DNA from: Symbiodinium natans
Taxonomy: Eukaryota; Sar; Dinophyceae; Suessiales; Symbiodiniaceae
Reading direction: 5' to 3'
Assembly (NCBI GenBank): GCA_905221605.1
Contig: CAJNDS010000195.1
Location: forward strand, 136,692-200,691
Length of the DNA: 64,000 nt
Of this stretch, positions 43,680 to 52,464 are shown piece by piece. Positions within the stretch are counted from its first letter, which is position 1. Each line of letters opens with the position of its first letter. The position numbers and the translations under genes were made by a program. The notes under the pieces were generated by a model. The model did not search any database. It was given only the letters and a program-made list of their open reading frames with translations, and was not told where the DNA came from.

Positions 43680-43845
43680 AAACCCCAAACCCCAAACCCT
43701 AAGCCTAAGCCCTAAACCTCAACCCTAAACCACCCTAACCCTAAACCATCCTAAACCCTAAACCCTAAACCCTAAACCCTAAACCCTAAACCCTAAACCC
43801 TAAACCCTAAACCCTGAACCCTAAACCCTAAACCCTAAACCCTAG
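43680..43845. repeat. Telomere-motif array, C-strand
   Basis: CCCTAAA with degenerate left edge. Between 43846 and 43980 there is a unique stretch open on both strands; no exon call is made. A G-strand block follows (43980-44115). Confidence 0.9.
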
Positions 43846-44266
43846 CTCCTTTACCCTTTAGGGTTTAGAGCTTAGACCCTAAGCTACGCCAAATCCCCTG
43901 AAGTTCGGAGTTCCTGGCCAGGCGGTCGCTGTTTCAGGGCCACGCCCGACTCCCAGCTTTGGGGTTCAGGGCCAGAAGAGTTTAGGGGTTTAGGGGTTTA
44001 GGGCTTAGGGTTTAGGAGTTTAAGGGTTTAGGGTTTAGGGGTTCAGGTTTAGGGGTTTAGGGTTTAGGGTTTAGGGCTTAGGGTTTAGGGTTCAGGGCTT
44101 AGGGCTTAGGGTTCTTAACGATAAGCCCTAAACTCTCACCCCCTGTATCTTGAAATCATTCAATAGTTTAAAAGAAACTCCTCGACATTCCTCGAAGCTT
44201 TTTGCGGACCCGAACCCTTAATAATTTTCCGCAAGCCTTGAACCCTAAACCTAAACCCCAATCTCT

Positions 44267-44408
44267 AAAGCCTAAAGCCTAAAGCCTAAAGCCTAAAGCC
44301 TAAAGCCTAAAGCCTAAAGCCTAAAGCCTAAAGCCTAAAGCCTAAAGCCTAAAGCCTAAAGCCTAAAGCCTAAAGCCTAAAGCCTAAAGCCTAAAGCCTA
44401 AAGCCTAA
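44267..44408. repeat. Homogenised CCTAAAG variant array
   Basis: About 20 perfect tandem units of CCTAAAG, a one-base variant of the telomere motif not seen as an array elsewhere in the window. Confidence 0.95.
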
Positions 44409-44450
44409 ACCCTAAAGCCTTCAATGGGATTCTGGATTCCGAGGTTTCAG

Positions 44451-44546
44451 GGTGGAGTGGGCTGAGGATAGAGCGGTCCTGGGTGTAGGTGCTTCAGAGG
44501 ATTTCTGAGTTTTGTTGGTTTTGCAGGGGTCAAAGAGATTGCTTGA
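44451..44546 (+). CDS. Candidate two-exon gene end
   Basis: Exon 44451-44482 follows CGAGGTTTCAG, reads VEWAEDRAVL and ends CTGG|GTGTAG. Exon 44527-44546 follows TTGTTGGTTTTGCAG. Phase-joined it continues G-VKEIA and stops at TGA (44544-44546). The predicted intron is only 44 nt, short for most eukaryotes. Upstream exons not identified. Confidence 0.4.
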
Positions 44547-44559
44547 GTTCTAGGACCCT

Positions 44560-45108
44560 AGACCCTAGACCCTAAACCCTAAACCCCTAAACTCCTAAAC
44601 GCCTAACCCCCTAAACCCCCAAACCCCTAAACCCCTAAACCCCTAAGCCCCTAAACCCCTAAACCCCCAAACCCCTAAACTCCTAAACCCCTAGACCCCT
44701 AAGCCCCTAAACCCCTGAACCCCTAAACCCCTAAACCCCCATAAGCCCTGAAACCCTAAACCCTAAACCCTAAACCCCTAAACCCCTAAACCCCTAAACC
44801 CTAAACCCTAAACCCTAAACCCTAAACCCTAAACCCTAAACCCTAAACCCTAAACCCTAAACCCTAAACCCTAAACCCTAAACCCTAAACCCTAAACCCT
44901 AAACCCTAAACCCTAAACCCTAAACCCTAAACCTAACCCTAAACCCTAAACCCTAAACCCTAAACCCTAAACCCTAAACCCTAAACCCTAAACCCTAAAC
45001 CCTAAACCCTAAACCCTAAACCCTAAACCCTAAACCCTAAACCCTAAACCCTAAACCCTAAACCCTAAACCCCTAAACCCCTAAACCCCTAAACCCCTAA
45101 ACCCCTAG
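44560..45108. repeat. Longest telomere-motif array, C-strand, with 8-bp CCCCTAAA ends
   Basis: About 550 bp. CCCTAGA units come first, then CCCCTAAA, then ~40 perfect CCCTAAA units, then CCCCTAAA again. The 8-bp variant flanks the 7-bp core on both sides. Confidence 0.95.
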
Positions 45109-45158
45109 CCCGCAAACCGTTGGCTCCGGACGTCCTCGAGGCAAAGAAGTCCACCTGA
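45109..45158 (+). CDS. Candidate terminal exon
   Basis: Follows CCCCTAG, a one-base change of the telomere unit that creates AG. Reads RKPLAPDVLEAKKST then TGA (45156-45158). Protein-like, but short and with no polypyrimidine tract besides the array. Confidence 0.35.
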
Positions 45159-45189
45159 CAGTCGTCTGACTACGGTCCAAGAGACTCCT

Positions 45190-45310
45190 AGGGTTCAGGG
45201 TTTGGGGTTTGGGGTTTAGGGTTTAGGGTCTAGGGTCTAGGGTTTAGGGTTTAGGGTTTAGAGGTTTAGGGTTTAGGGTTTAGGGTTTAGGGTTTAGGGT
45301 TTAGGGTTTA
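45190..45310. repeat. Telomere-motif array, G-strand
   Basis: TTTAGGG with TCTAGGG variants. Degenerate G-strand blocks continue at 45400-45610. Confidence 0.9.
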
Positions 45311-45673
45311 TTGAAATTGTGAAGGGTTCAGGTCGGGGGATGTTTCGGGGAAAGTTTCGAGCACTTTCTTGTGTTGTTTTTTGAGTACTTTCAGGGGCTT
45401 GAGGGTTTAGGGTTTAGGGTTTTTCAGGGGCTTGAGGGTTTAGGGTTCAGGGCTAGGGTTTAGGGTGTAGGGTTCAGGGTTTAGGAACCTTTTCGGGTTC
45501 AGGGTCTCGGGCTCAAGGCTTCAGGCTTAAGGGCATAAGTGTTTAGGGTTTAGGGCTAGGGTTTAGGGTTTGGGGTTTGGGGTTTAGGGTTTAGGGTTTG
45601 GGGCGAAGGGTTGAGGAGTTCAGGGCTTAGGAATACTTCTCATTCAGGAGTCTCTCTTTAGTTTGTTGATCAG

Positions 45674-45747
45674 GGGTCGCAGCATGTTTTAAGGGATGTA
45701 CTCCTTCCTGATCCAGCAATCATCCCAAACCCTAAACCCTAAACCCT
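45674..45747 (+). CDS. Candidate terminal exon
   Basis: Follows TTTAGTTTGTTGATCAG. Reads GSQHVLRDVLLPDPAIIP and then NPKP from the adjoining array, stopping in CCCTAA. Could instead splice onward through a GC 5' site; not resolved. Confidence 0.4.
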
Positions 45748-45830
45748 AAACCCTAAACCCTAAACCCTAAACCCTAAACCTTAAACCCTAAACCCTAAAC
45801 CCCAAACCCTGAATCCGTTTTGATGTTCAG

Positions 45831-45874
45831 GAACATCCTTGTGACAGGGGCCTTCGGGTCTCTGGAGGATGCTA
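45831..45874 (+). CDS. Exon 1 (first seen) of five-exon gene 45.8-47.1 kb
   Basis: Follows CCGTTTTGATGTTCAG. Reads NILVTGAFGSLEDA and ends GCTA|GTGCTA in phase 1. No family recognised for the joined protein. Upstream exons not found with matching phase. Without splicing the frame also stays open into the next array. Confidence 0.45.
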
Positions 45875-46009
45875 GTGCTATCGCTAAAACCCAAAACCCT
45901 AAACCCTAGCCGCCCCAGGGGCCAGACCCAAAACCGTGACAGGGTTGAGGGTTTAGGGTTTAGGGTTTCGGGTTCAGGGCTTAGGGTCTCGGGCCTGTAT
46001 GGTCTGCAG

Positions 46010-46061
46010 TGGAAGGGTTCAAAGGATTACACCGGCCCCCCCCACACCGGGAAGATTCGGA
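46010..46061 (+). CDS. Exon 2 of five-exon gene 45.8-47.1 kb
   Basis: Follows GGGCCTGTATGGTCTGCAG. In phase with exon 1 it reads M-EGFKGLHRPPPHREDS and ends CGGA|GTTTAGG, where the first G-strand unit supplies the 5' splice site. Confidence 0.45.
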
Positions 46062-46259
46062 GTTTAGGCTTTAGGGTTTAGGGCCAGCGTAGGGTTTAGG
46101 GTGTAAGGTTTAGGGTTTAGGGCCAGCTTAGGGGTTAGGGCCAGCTTAGGGTTTAGGGTGTAGGGTTTAGGGTTTTCTCCCAACGCCAGCCGCAGTGTGT
46201 TTGTTCTGAGTTCGTGGGTTCTTTCTTGGGTTTAGGGGGTTGTCGAGGTTTAGGGGTTT

Positions 46260-46330
46260 AGTTTGGGGTTTAGGTTTTAGGGTTTAGGGTTTAGGGTTTA
46301 GGGTTTAGGGTTTAGGGTTTAGGGTTCCGG
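46260..46330. repeat. Telomere-motif array, G-strand (intronic)
   Basis: TTTAGGG units inside the predicted intron 46062-46559, which also holds shorter G-strand blocks at 46070-46170. Confidence 0.9.
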
Positions 46331-46559
46331 GTTTCGGGTTTCGGGTTCTTGTTTAGGGTTTGGGGTTTCAGTGGGTTTAAGGTTCAGGGTTGCAGTGCTT
46401 AGGGTTTTGCTAGGTTGGTTTTTGGGACATTGTTATTTTTCTTATTTGGGCTTATACGGGACCCTATATATAGACATTTTTCATAGGGCTTAAAGGCCAA
46501 CCCAGTTTAGGGATTTAGCGGTTCCCTGGCAAGTGATCGGAAACTGCCCCGCTTGCCAG

Positions 46560-46597
46560 CCGGCGATATGGACCCTCCACCCTGCAGCCGCAAAGAA
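46560..46597 (+). CDS. Exon 3 of five-exon gene 45.8-47.1 kb
   Basis: Follows CTGCCCCGCTTGCCAG. In phase it reads D-RRYGPSTLQPQR and ends AAAGAA|GTAAAC. The following intron is 132 nt of C-strand telomere motif. Confidence 0.5.
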
Positions 46598-46729
46598 GTA
46601 AACCCTAAACCCCAGACCCTAGACCCTAGACCCTAGACCCTAAACCCTAAACCCTAAACCCCAAACCCTAAACCCTAAACCCGAAACCCATTCTCGACTT
46701 GGGTCGTGTGCTGCTGACACTGCCCGCAG
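46598..46729. repeat. Intron of C-strand telomere motif (CCCTAGA, CCCTAAA)
   Basis: GTAAACCCTAAA... to ...ACTGCCCGCAG, with phase kept across it. Confidence 0.5.
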
Positions 46730-46798
46730 TCGCTGTACAATGCACCGCAGTTGTGAGCCAAAGCCCACATGCCCCTTGTGTTGAGCTCAGAGACAAGG
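46730..46798 (+). CDS. Exon 4 of five-exon gene 45.8-47.1 kb
   Basis: Follows TGACACTGCCCGCAG. Reads I-AVQCTAVVSQSPHAPCVEL then RDK and ends AAGG|GTAAAC in phase 1. A convincing prot-like reading, open in the phase demanded by exon 3. Confidence 0.55.
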
Positions 46799-46860
46799 GT
46801 AAACCCCAAACCCTAAACCCTAAACCCGAAACCCCAAACCCTAAACCCTAAACCCTCCAG

Positions 46861-47078
46861 ACCCCAAGCTCAACACTGCTGTGGCAAACCACAGCCCTGA
46901 AGCCCTAAGATCCATAACCCACATCAAGGTCCATATCGAGGTTCTCGCGAGGTCACGTCCTTCAGGAGCTATCTGCCTCCTCCGCAAAGCGGAGTCCAGG
47001 AACAAAAGTGGGGCTGAGCTGCGGGAAGGATGCCCTCACCCCAAACCCAAAACCCGAACCCTAAACCCTAAACCCTAA
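46861..47078 (+). CDS. Exon 5 of five-exon gene 45.8-47.1 kb
   Basis: Follows the array ending CCCTCCAG. Only the phase demanded by exon 4 is open throughout: D-PKLNTAVANHSPEALRSI, then THIKVHIEVLARSRPSGAIC and LLRKAESRNKSGAELREG. Unspliced, it runs into the next array and stops at TAA 47076-47078. An alternative 5' splice site at GCGAG|GTCACG would join in phase to the ankyrin-like exon at 47347. Confidence 0.5.
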
Positions 47079-47195
47079 ACCCTAAACCCTAAACCCTAAA
47101 CCCTAAACCCTAAACCCTAAACCCTAAACCCTAAACCCTAAACCCTAAACCCTAGACCCCAAACCCTAAACCCTAAACCCTAAACCCGAACCTAC
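47040..47195. repeat. Telomere-motif array, C-strand
   Basis: About 20 CCCTAAA units; provides the stop codon of the frame above. Confidence 0.95.
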
Positions 47196-47229
47196 TACGG
47201 CCTCAATCCCCTTGAGCCCCCAGAGTCCG

Positions 47230-47335
47230 GTAGACCCTAGACCCTAGACCCTAGACCCTAGACCCTAGACCCTAGACCCTAGACCCTAAACCCTAACCCT
47301 AAACCCTAAACCCTAAACCCTAGACCCCAAACCCT
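47230..47335. repeat. Homogenised CCCTAGA array
   Basis: Eight or more CCCTAGA units followed by CCCTAAA. Confidence 0.9.
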
Positions 47336-47346
47336 AATTAGACTAG

Positions 47347-47392
47347 AACGCCACTCCACGCGACCCTTGCTTCGGAGCATGTTTGCTTGAAG
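47347..47392 (+). CDS. Candidate ankyrin-like exon
   Basis: Follows AATTAGACTAG, ends GAAG|GTTCGGG. With one leading base it reads TPLHATLASEHVCLK, matching the TPLH...A start of an ankyrin repeat. A G-strand array (47396-47480) begins at once. Confidence 0.45.
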
Positions 47393-47494
47393 GTTCGGGT
47401 TAAGGGTTTAGGGTTTAGGGTTTAGGGTTTAGGGTTTAGGTCTTGGGGTTTGGGGTTTAGGGTCTAGGGTTTAGGGTTACGTTTACCCCCCCAG

Positions 47495-47582
47495 CTAGAA
47501 CTGTACTTAGAAAGCCCCCGAAGTCCCCGAAACAGGTTCTTAGTACGGTCATAACTGGGGCTCTAAGTACTCTTGAACCTCC
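47495..47582. mobile_element. MITE-like inverted repeat, family M3 (copy 3, degenerate)
   Basis: The left part GAACTGTACTTAGAAAG and right part CTCTAAGTACTCTTGAACCT resemble M3 termini. Confidence 0.4.
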
Positions 47583-47800
47583 AAGTGCTAGGGTTTAAGG
47601 TTTAGGGCGTAGGAGGGTTTAGGGTTTAAGGTTTACGGTGTAGGGTTTAGGGTTTAAGGTTTAGGGTTTAGGGTTTAGGTTTGCAGGGTGTGAGGCCCTA
47701 CGTTTAGGGTTTAGGGTTTTAGGGTTGTAGGGCTTTAGGGTGTTGAGGTTTTAGTGTTTAGGGCTCTAGGGTTTGAGGGTTTAGGGTGTAGGGTTTGAGG
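47583..47800. repeat. Degenerate telomere-motif array, G-strand
   Basis: TTTAGGG with TTTAAGG and GTAGGG variants; no exon seen. Confidence 0.85.
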
Positions 47801-47848
47801 GTTTAGTAGCCTTGGGAAGTAGAGTGCCAAACCGCGTGCCGCTTCCAG

Positions 47849-47876
47849 TTGAGAGCTTCGTGACTTCTTACTTGCG
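47849..47876 (+). CDS. Candidate exon
   Basis: Follows GTGCCGCTTCCAG; reads ESFVTSYL(R). Either spliced at TTGCG|GTTGAA or run on into C-strand repeats to a stop. Confidence 0.3.
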
Positions 47877-48039
47877 GTTGAACCCTAAGCCCTAAACCCT
47901 AAACCCTGAACCCTAAACCCTCAACCCTAAACCCTAAATCAAGGAAGCCGCAAGCACAAGACAACACACACGGCGTGCAGCCCCAAGACCCATAAACCCC
48001 TCCCTAAAGCCCTAAACCCAACCAGTAGACTCCTAAACC

Positions 48040-48115
48040 CTGCTTAGGGTTTAGGGTTTAGGGTTTAGGGTTTAGGGTTCAGGGTTTAGGGTTTAGGGTT
48101 TAGGGTTTGGGGAGT
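48040..48115. repeat. Telomere-motif array, G-strand
   Basis: About nine TTTAGGG units. The unique stretch 48116-48200 is open on both strands and is left uncalled. Confidence 0.9.
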
Positions 48116-48431
48116 TAAGAAGTCTTGTGCTTGCCCGACTTGGGCCATCAGCTTGAGCCCCCAGCATGGCCCAGGGGTGTCTTGGCTGGCATCCTCCTGG
48201 GGCTTTAGGGTTTAGGGTTTAGGGTTCAGGCTCAGGGTTTAGGGTTTAGGGTTTCCCTAAACCCTGTTTTGGGTTCAGGGTTTGGGGCGTAGGGTTACCG
48301 GAAACCTATTTGGGGTTCATGGTTTAGGATTTAGCCCCAAATCCTATCTTGGAGTTAGGGTTTGTGAGTTTTCTCGTCACTCAAACACAAATCCGTCAAG
48401 CAAAAGGCACCACTCCTTGTTAGGTTATGGG

Positions 48432-48525
48432 TTGGGATGTTCCCCCTTATACTAACAGTCCTTTATAGGGATTATAGTGCCCCCCTTTTTCCCCCCTATT
48501 AAGGACTGTTAGTATACGGGGGAAC
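48432..48525. mobile_element. MITE-like inverted repeat, family M1 (copy 2)
   Basis: TTGGGATGTTCCCCCTTATA with CTAACAGTCC on the left. On the right are AAGGACTGTTAGTATA and GGGGGAAC. Confidence 0.75.
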
Positions 48526-48635
48526 GGGTTTAGGGAACCTTCAGTGCAAATCCTGAACTACGAGGGGCCAAAAAGAATAACAGGGACCGCAAAGGGTTTG
48601 GGTTTTAGGGTTTAGGGTTTAGGGCCCTACTCCAG

Positions 48636-48675
48636 CCAACCGCCCAGACACTACAGTACAATTACCACCTGTGGG
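48636..48675 (+). CDS. Candidate exon
   Basis: Follows GGCCCTACTCCAG, reads PTAQTLQYNYHLW and ends GTGGG|GTCTTG. Protein-like; no partner identified. Confidence 0.35.
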
Positions 48676-48693
48676 GTCTTGGGGGTTCAGAAT

Positions 48694-48998
48694 TCCCTAA
48701 ACCCTAAACCCCTAAACCCCTAAACCCCTAAACCCCTAAACCCCTAAACCCCTAAACCCCTAAACCCCTAAACCCCTAAACCCCTAAACCCCTAAACCCC
48801 TAAACCCCTAAACCCCTACACCCCTAAACCCCTACACCCCTAAACCCCTAAACCCCTAAACCCCTAAACCCCTAAACCCCTAAACCCCTAAACCCCTAAA
48901 CCCCTAAACCCCTAAACCCCTAAACCCCTAAACCCCTAAACCCCTAAACCCCTAAACCCCTAAACCCCTAAACCCCTAAACCCTAAACCCTAAACCCT
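48694..48998. repeat. 8-bp variant array (CCCCTAAA)n
   Basis: About 36 units of CCCCTAAA, with CCCCTACA at two places, ending in three CCCTAAA units. Confidence 0.95.
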
Positions 48999-49122
48999 TG
49001 GATTTTTTGGGGTTTAGGGCCTGGGGCCTAAGGTGCAGGATCAAGGTTTTGGGGCTGGGTGTTACGAATATTATAATGCCTCGAAGAGTTTGAGAAAGCA
49101 TATTGTTTCTATTATTAATCAG

Positions 49123-49218
49123 GGTTTTCATGGCACAGCCGCTAGAATAATCATGTCATCCGTTCAGTTCTTGGAATCCTGTGCTTGCGTTTATCTCAGG
49201 AGGGCACACCATGAGTAA
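49123..49218 (+). CDS. Candidate terminal exon
   Basis: Follows TTTCTATTATTAATCAG. Reads GFHGTAARIIMSSVQFLESC then ACVYLRRAHHE and TAA. Only this frame is open. AT content rises from here. Confidence 0.35.
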   Translation, partial: GFHGTAARIIMSSVQFLESCACVYLRRAHHE

Positions 49219-49629
49219 TATGAAAATAAGCGAGCGAGCGAGTTCATACTGTTGTCTACAGGACATGCACTATCCAAATAAAGGATGAACAAGGATATGA
49301 GTTCAGCATTCTTAAGGTGTACACGCGCCCTTAACATGCAACAAATACTATTCAGGCACATACAGATACACTTGTGCTTTTATTCTCACGCTTCGTTCAC
49401 ATAACAATATCCGCGCGTCCATGAACTCCCTGGCGATATTTTTGAAACTGTTCTCTTCACTCTCTTTATAAAAGTATGGTAAGGAGTGAACAAAGGTCGC
49501 GAGAAAGGATGCTTTTTCTCCAATCACAACCTTTCATGCGGTCTAGCCTCTTATTACCAATGGAGTCCCTGGCTCCGGTTGCATTATGATACCTCTCTAG
49601 ACTAGAAGATTCATTAGATTCATTAAGAT

Positions 49630-49711
49630 TTGGGATGTTCCCCCTTATACTAGCAGCTAGCACTCCTTAATATCCCCATTAAGGACTGTTAGTATAAAGG
49701 GAACATCCCAA
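49630..49711. mobile_element. MITE, family M1 (copy 3, best preserved)
   Basis: 82 bp. Termini TTGGGATGTTCCC and GGGAACATCCCAA; inner arms CTTATACTA...TTAGTATAA. The 8-bp sequence ATTAAGAT flanks it on both sides (49622-49629 and 49712-49719), a target-site duplication of hAT-like length. Confidence 0.8.
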
Positions 49712-50392
49712 ATTAAGATCCTAAAGTTGGAACAGAAGTGAGTGAACATGTGACCTCTTTTGGGGGATCTTTCGCTCACGGGGATACGATTATGAGGATA
49801 TTACTACCGTGTTCGCCAGTAGAAAATGTACAAAGAGAAGAGAATTACAATAATATTCCAAGTGATATGAAACATGAAGGAAGTGAAGACGACAATAATG
49901 ATGAAGACAGCAAATACCAAATTAACGTAGAAGATGGATGAAAACATGAGAGTCAATCCGCCCAAGTCATTAATACCCTAACTAGTTACACGATTACTGG
50001 TCCAAAAGACATCCAGTATGAAGAGATAGCCGCAAGAAACTAACCCGGAAATCAAGTTACGATTTACTACGCATGGTGGTTCAGGGTTGCTACTGCTGGG
50101 TTGGGTTCGGGTGTTGGTTTTAGGCATTAGGGTTACGCTCAACAGGGTGTAGGATTTGGAGTATGCCATGCCATGCAGTGCCACATTTGTTTGGTGTACA
50201 GTAGGTTGTTTGCGGTTTAGGGTTTAGGGTTTGGGGTTTAGGGTTTAAGGTTTAGGGTTTGGGGTTTGGGGTTAGGATTAGGGCGTCTTTTTGAGTGGGG
50301 AGGATGCCATGGCCTCGGATTAGGAGTGCAGGCTGCTAGAATTTGAAAGGCGAACCTTTGGGTTTCTTAGGGCTGCTTGGGAATAATTCCTA

Positions 50393-50423
50393 AACACAGC
50401 AAAAATTAAATTTTTGCTGTGTT
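50393..50423. repeat. Perfect 31-bp palindrome
   Basis: Arms AACACAGCAAAAATT and AATTTTTGCTGTGTT around one base. Could be a hairpin or protein-binding site; no context for function. Confidence 0.9.
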
Positions 50424-50674
50424 CCAAGTTCGGTATAGGGTTGGTGTTCTTAGACTAAGGTATTGCGGGAGTGTTTGGTATACCTTTTAAATTGCGGAGA
50501 GGGCGATTGACATCAGAGACAGCTTTGAACAAAACTGTTGCCCAGGTTCTTCCTGACTTTGATTCGGGCTTAGAGGCAAGAATTTGTAACTTGGGCGCTT
50601 GCCTGGTGCTAGTGGTGCTTGGAGGGTCATGGGTCTTGGTATAGCGTAAATACACCCTCCAAGGGATTCTAATA

Positions 50675-50793
50675 TCCCTAAACCCTAAACCCTAAACCCT
50701 AAACCCTAAACCCTAAACCCTAAACCCTAAAACCTAAACCCTAAACCCTAAACCCTAAACCCTAAACCCTAAACCCTAAACCCTAAACCCTAA
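50675..50793. repeat. Telomere-motif array, C-strand
   Basis: About 17 CCCTAAA units. Confidence 0.95.
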
Positions 50794-50794
50794 G

Positions 50795-50834
50795 GTATGC
50801 CGCGGCGTTCGATCAGATCCTGTGCTCCCTCCTT
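50795..50834 (+). CDS. Candidate exon
   Basis: Starts at the AG that ends the array (CCCTAAG), reads YAAAFDQILCSLL and ends CTCCTT|GTTTGG. Weak, since the 3' splice site is a variant telomere unit. Confidence 0.3.
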
Positions 50835-51070
50835 GTTTGGCCAAGTGCTTGAGTCAGAGTTTGGGAAGCTTCCCCCTTGCCCTCGCATGGACGTATAGAG
50901 CCTTAACCCCCTAGTTAGGTTAGGGTTTAGGGTTTAGGGTTTGGGGTTTAGGGTTTTGGGTTAGGGTTCAGCATCTCAAGTCCGAGCATTCACTAGTCAA
51001 GCAATTACTCCAGGAAAATACCCACCCGCCCAAAGAATCCCACAACATTAAGAACATATTTTACTTATAG

Positions 51071-51870
51071 AACGACCTTGCCCATGCCCAATAAAACGGC
51101 GACCTTGCCCAGTAAAACAGCGACCTTGCCCAGTAAAACGGCGACCTTGCCCAGTAACTCCGCCGTTTTACTGGGCAAGGTCGCCGTTTTACTGGGCAAG
51201 GTCGCCGTTTTACTGGGCAAGGTCGCCGTTTTACTGGGCAAGGTCGCCGTTTTACTGGGCAGGGTCGATTTTGGTCAAAAAATCGACCTTGCCCAGTAAA
51301 ACGGCGACCTTGCCCAGTAAAACGGCGACCTTCGGGGTCCAAGGTCGCATTTTTACTGGGCAGGGGCGGAAGATCGCCGTTTTACTGGGCAAGGTCGCCG
51401 TTTTACTGGGCAAGGTCGATTTTTTGACCGAACTGACCTTGCCCAGTAAAACGGCGACCTTGCCCAATAAAACGGCGACCTTGCCCAGTAACTCCGCCGT
51501 TTTACTGGGCAAGGTCGCCGTTTTACTGGGCAAGGTCGCCGTTTTACTGGGCAAGGTCGCCGTTTTATTGGGCAAGGTCGCCGCCTTACTGGGCAAGGTC
51601 GATTTTGGTCAAAAAATCGACCTTGCCCAGTAAAACGGCGACCTTGCCCAGTAAAACGGCGACCTTCGGGGTCCAAGGTCGCATTTTACTGGGCAGGGGC
51701 GGAAGGTCGCCGATTTACTGGGCAAGGTCGCCGTTTTACTGGGCAAGGTCGCCGTTTTACTGGGCAAGGTCGATTTTTTTGACCGAACTGACCTTGCCCA
51801 GTAAAACGGCGACCTTGCCCAGTAAAACGGCGACCTTGCCCAGTAAAACGGCGACCTTGCCCAGTAACTC
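51071..51870. repeat. 21-bp satellite in alternating orientation blocks
   Basis: Unit ACCTTGCCCAGTAAAACGGC plus G. Runs of 3-5 units alternate with runs of the reverse complement. A CGATTTTGGTCAAAAAATCG hairpin sits at two switch points, and a 335-bp higher-order period relates the halves. All six frames are open (21 is a multiple of 3); no protein is proposed. Confidence 0.95.
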
Positions 51871-51900
51871 CTTAACATTTAAATTATATATGAAAGAGAG

Positions 51901-51999
51901 GTTTAGGGTTTAGGGTTTAGGGTTTAGGGTTTAGGGTTTAGGGTTTAGGGTTTAGGGTTTAGGGTTTAGGGTTTAGGGTTTAGGGTTTAGGGTTTAGGG
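51901..51999. repeat. Telomere-motif array, G-strand
   Basis: About 14 perfect TTTAGGG units immediately left of the inverted-repeat block. Confidence 0.95.
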
Positions 52000-52057
52000 G
52001 GGTCCGGGTTTTTTTTTTGCAAAGGTGTGGCTCGGCCCTGTCCCCTTGCAAAGGTGT

Positions 52058-52370
52058 GGCTTGGCTTGGCTTGGCTTGGCTGGGCGTGTCCTCTGACCTG
52101 GCTTGGCTTGGCTTGTCTGGCTTGGCTTGGCTTTGGTTGGCTTGGCTCGGCTTGGCTTGGCTTGGCTCGGCTGGGCTTGGCTTGGCTTGGCTCGGCTTGT
52201 CGTCTGGCTTGGCTTGGCTCGGCTTGGCTTGGCTTTGGTTGGCTTGGCTCCTTGGCTCGGCTTGGCTCGGGTGGGCTCGGCTTGGCTTGGCTTGGCCTGG
52301 CTGGCTTGGCTTGGCTTGGCTTGGCTCGGCGTGGCTTGGCTCGGCTTGGCCTGGCTTGGGTGCCGACTTC
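52058..52370. repeat. GGCTT pentamer microsatellite
   Basis: GGCTTGGCTCGGCTTGG-type 5-bp units over ~300 bp; long frames on both strands are artefacts. Confidence 0.9.
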
Positions 52371-52464
52371 GTTTTGATTTCCCTGTTCTCCCCAGTCGCA
52401 AAGATTCTTTTTACCGCGATGTAGCTGTAGCTGGTAGAAATATGTGGAGTGTACATATGTAGTA

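Larger units (their letters stand above)
49219..50660. other. AT-richer unique stretch, no assigned gene
   Basis: This stretch lacks telomere motifs apart from 50210-50280 and is visibly richer in A and T than the rest. Short open frames occur on both strands (for example 49738-49941 plus, acidic; 50455-50655 minus) but none has a known motif or splice support. It contains the M1 MITE copy 3 and a 31-bp palindrome. Confidence 0.5.

Noticed and set aside
43846-43980. An exon between arrays at 43.9 kb
   Set aside because: Both strands read protein-like (AVAVSGPRPTPSFG plus; WESGVALKQRPPGQ minus) with comparable splice signals, so no strand can be chosen.
46598-46660. CRISPR-like regularity of telomere units and spacers
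   Set aside because: Units are 7-bp simple repeats without unique equal-length spacers, and the context is eukaryotic.
51071-52400. Long open frames on both strands in the 51-52.4 kb region
   Set aside because: They follow from 21-bp and 5-bp repeats lacking stop codons; the translated products are pure repeats.
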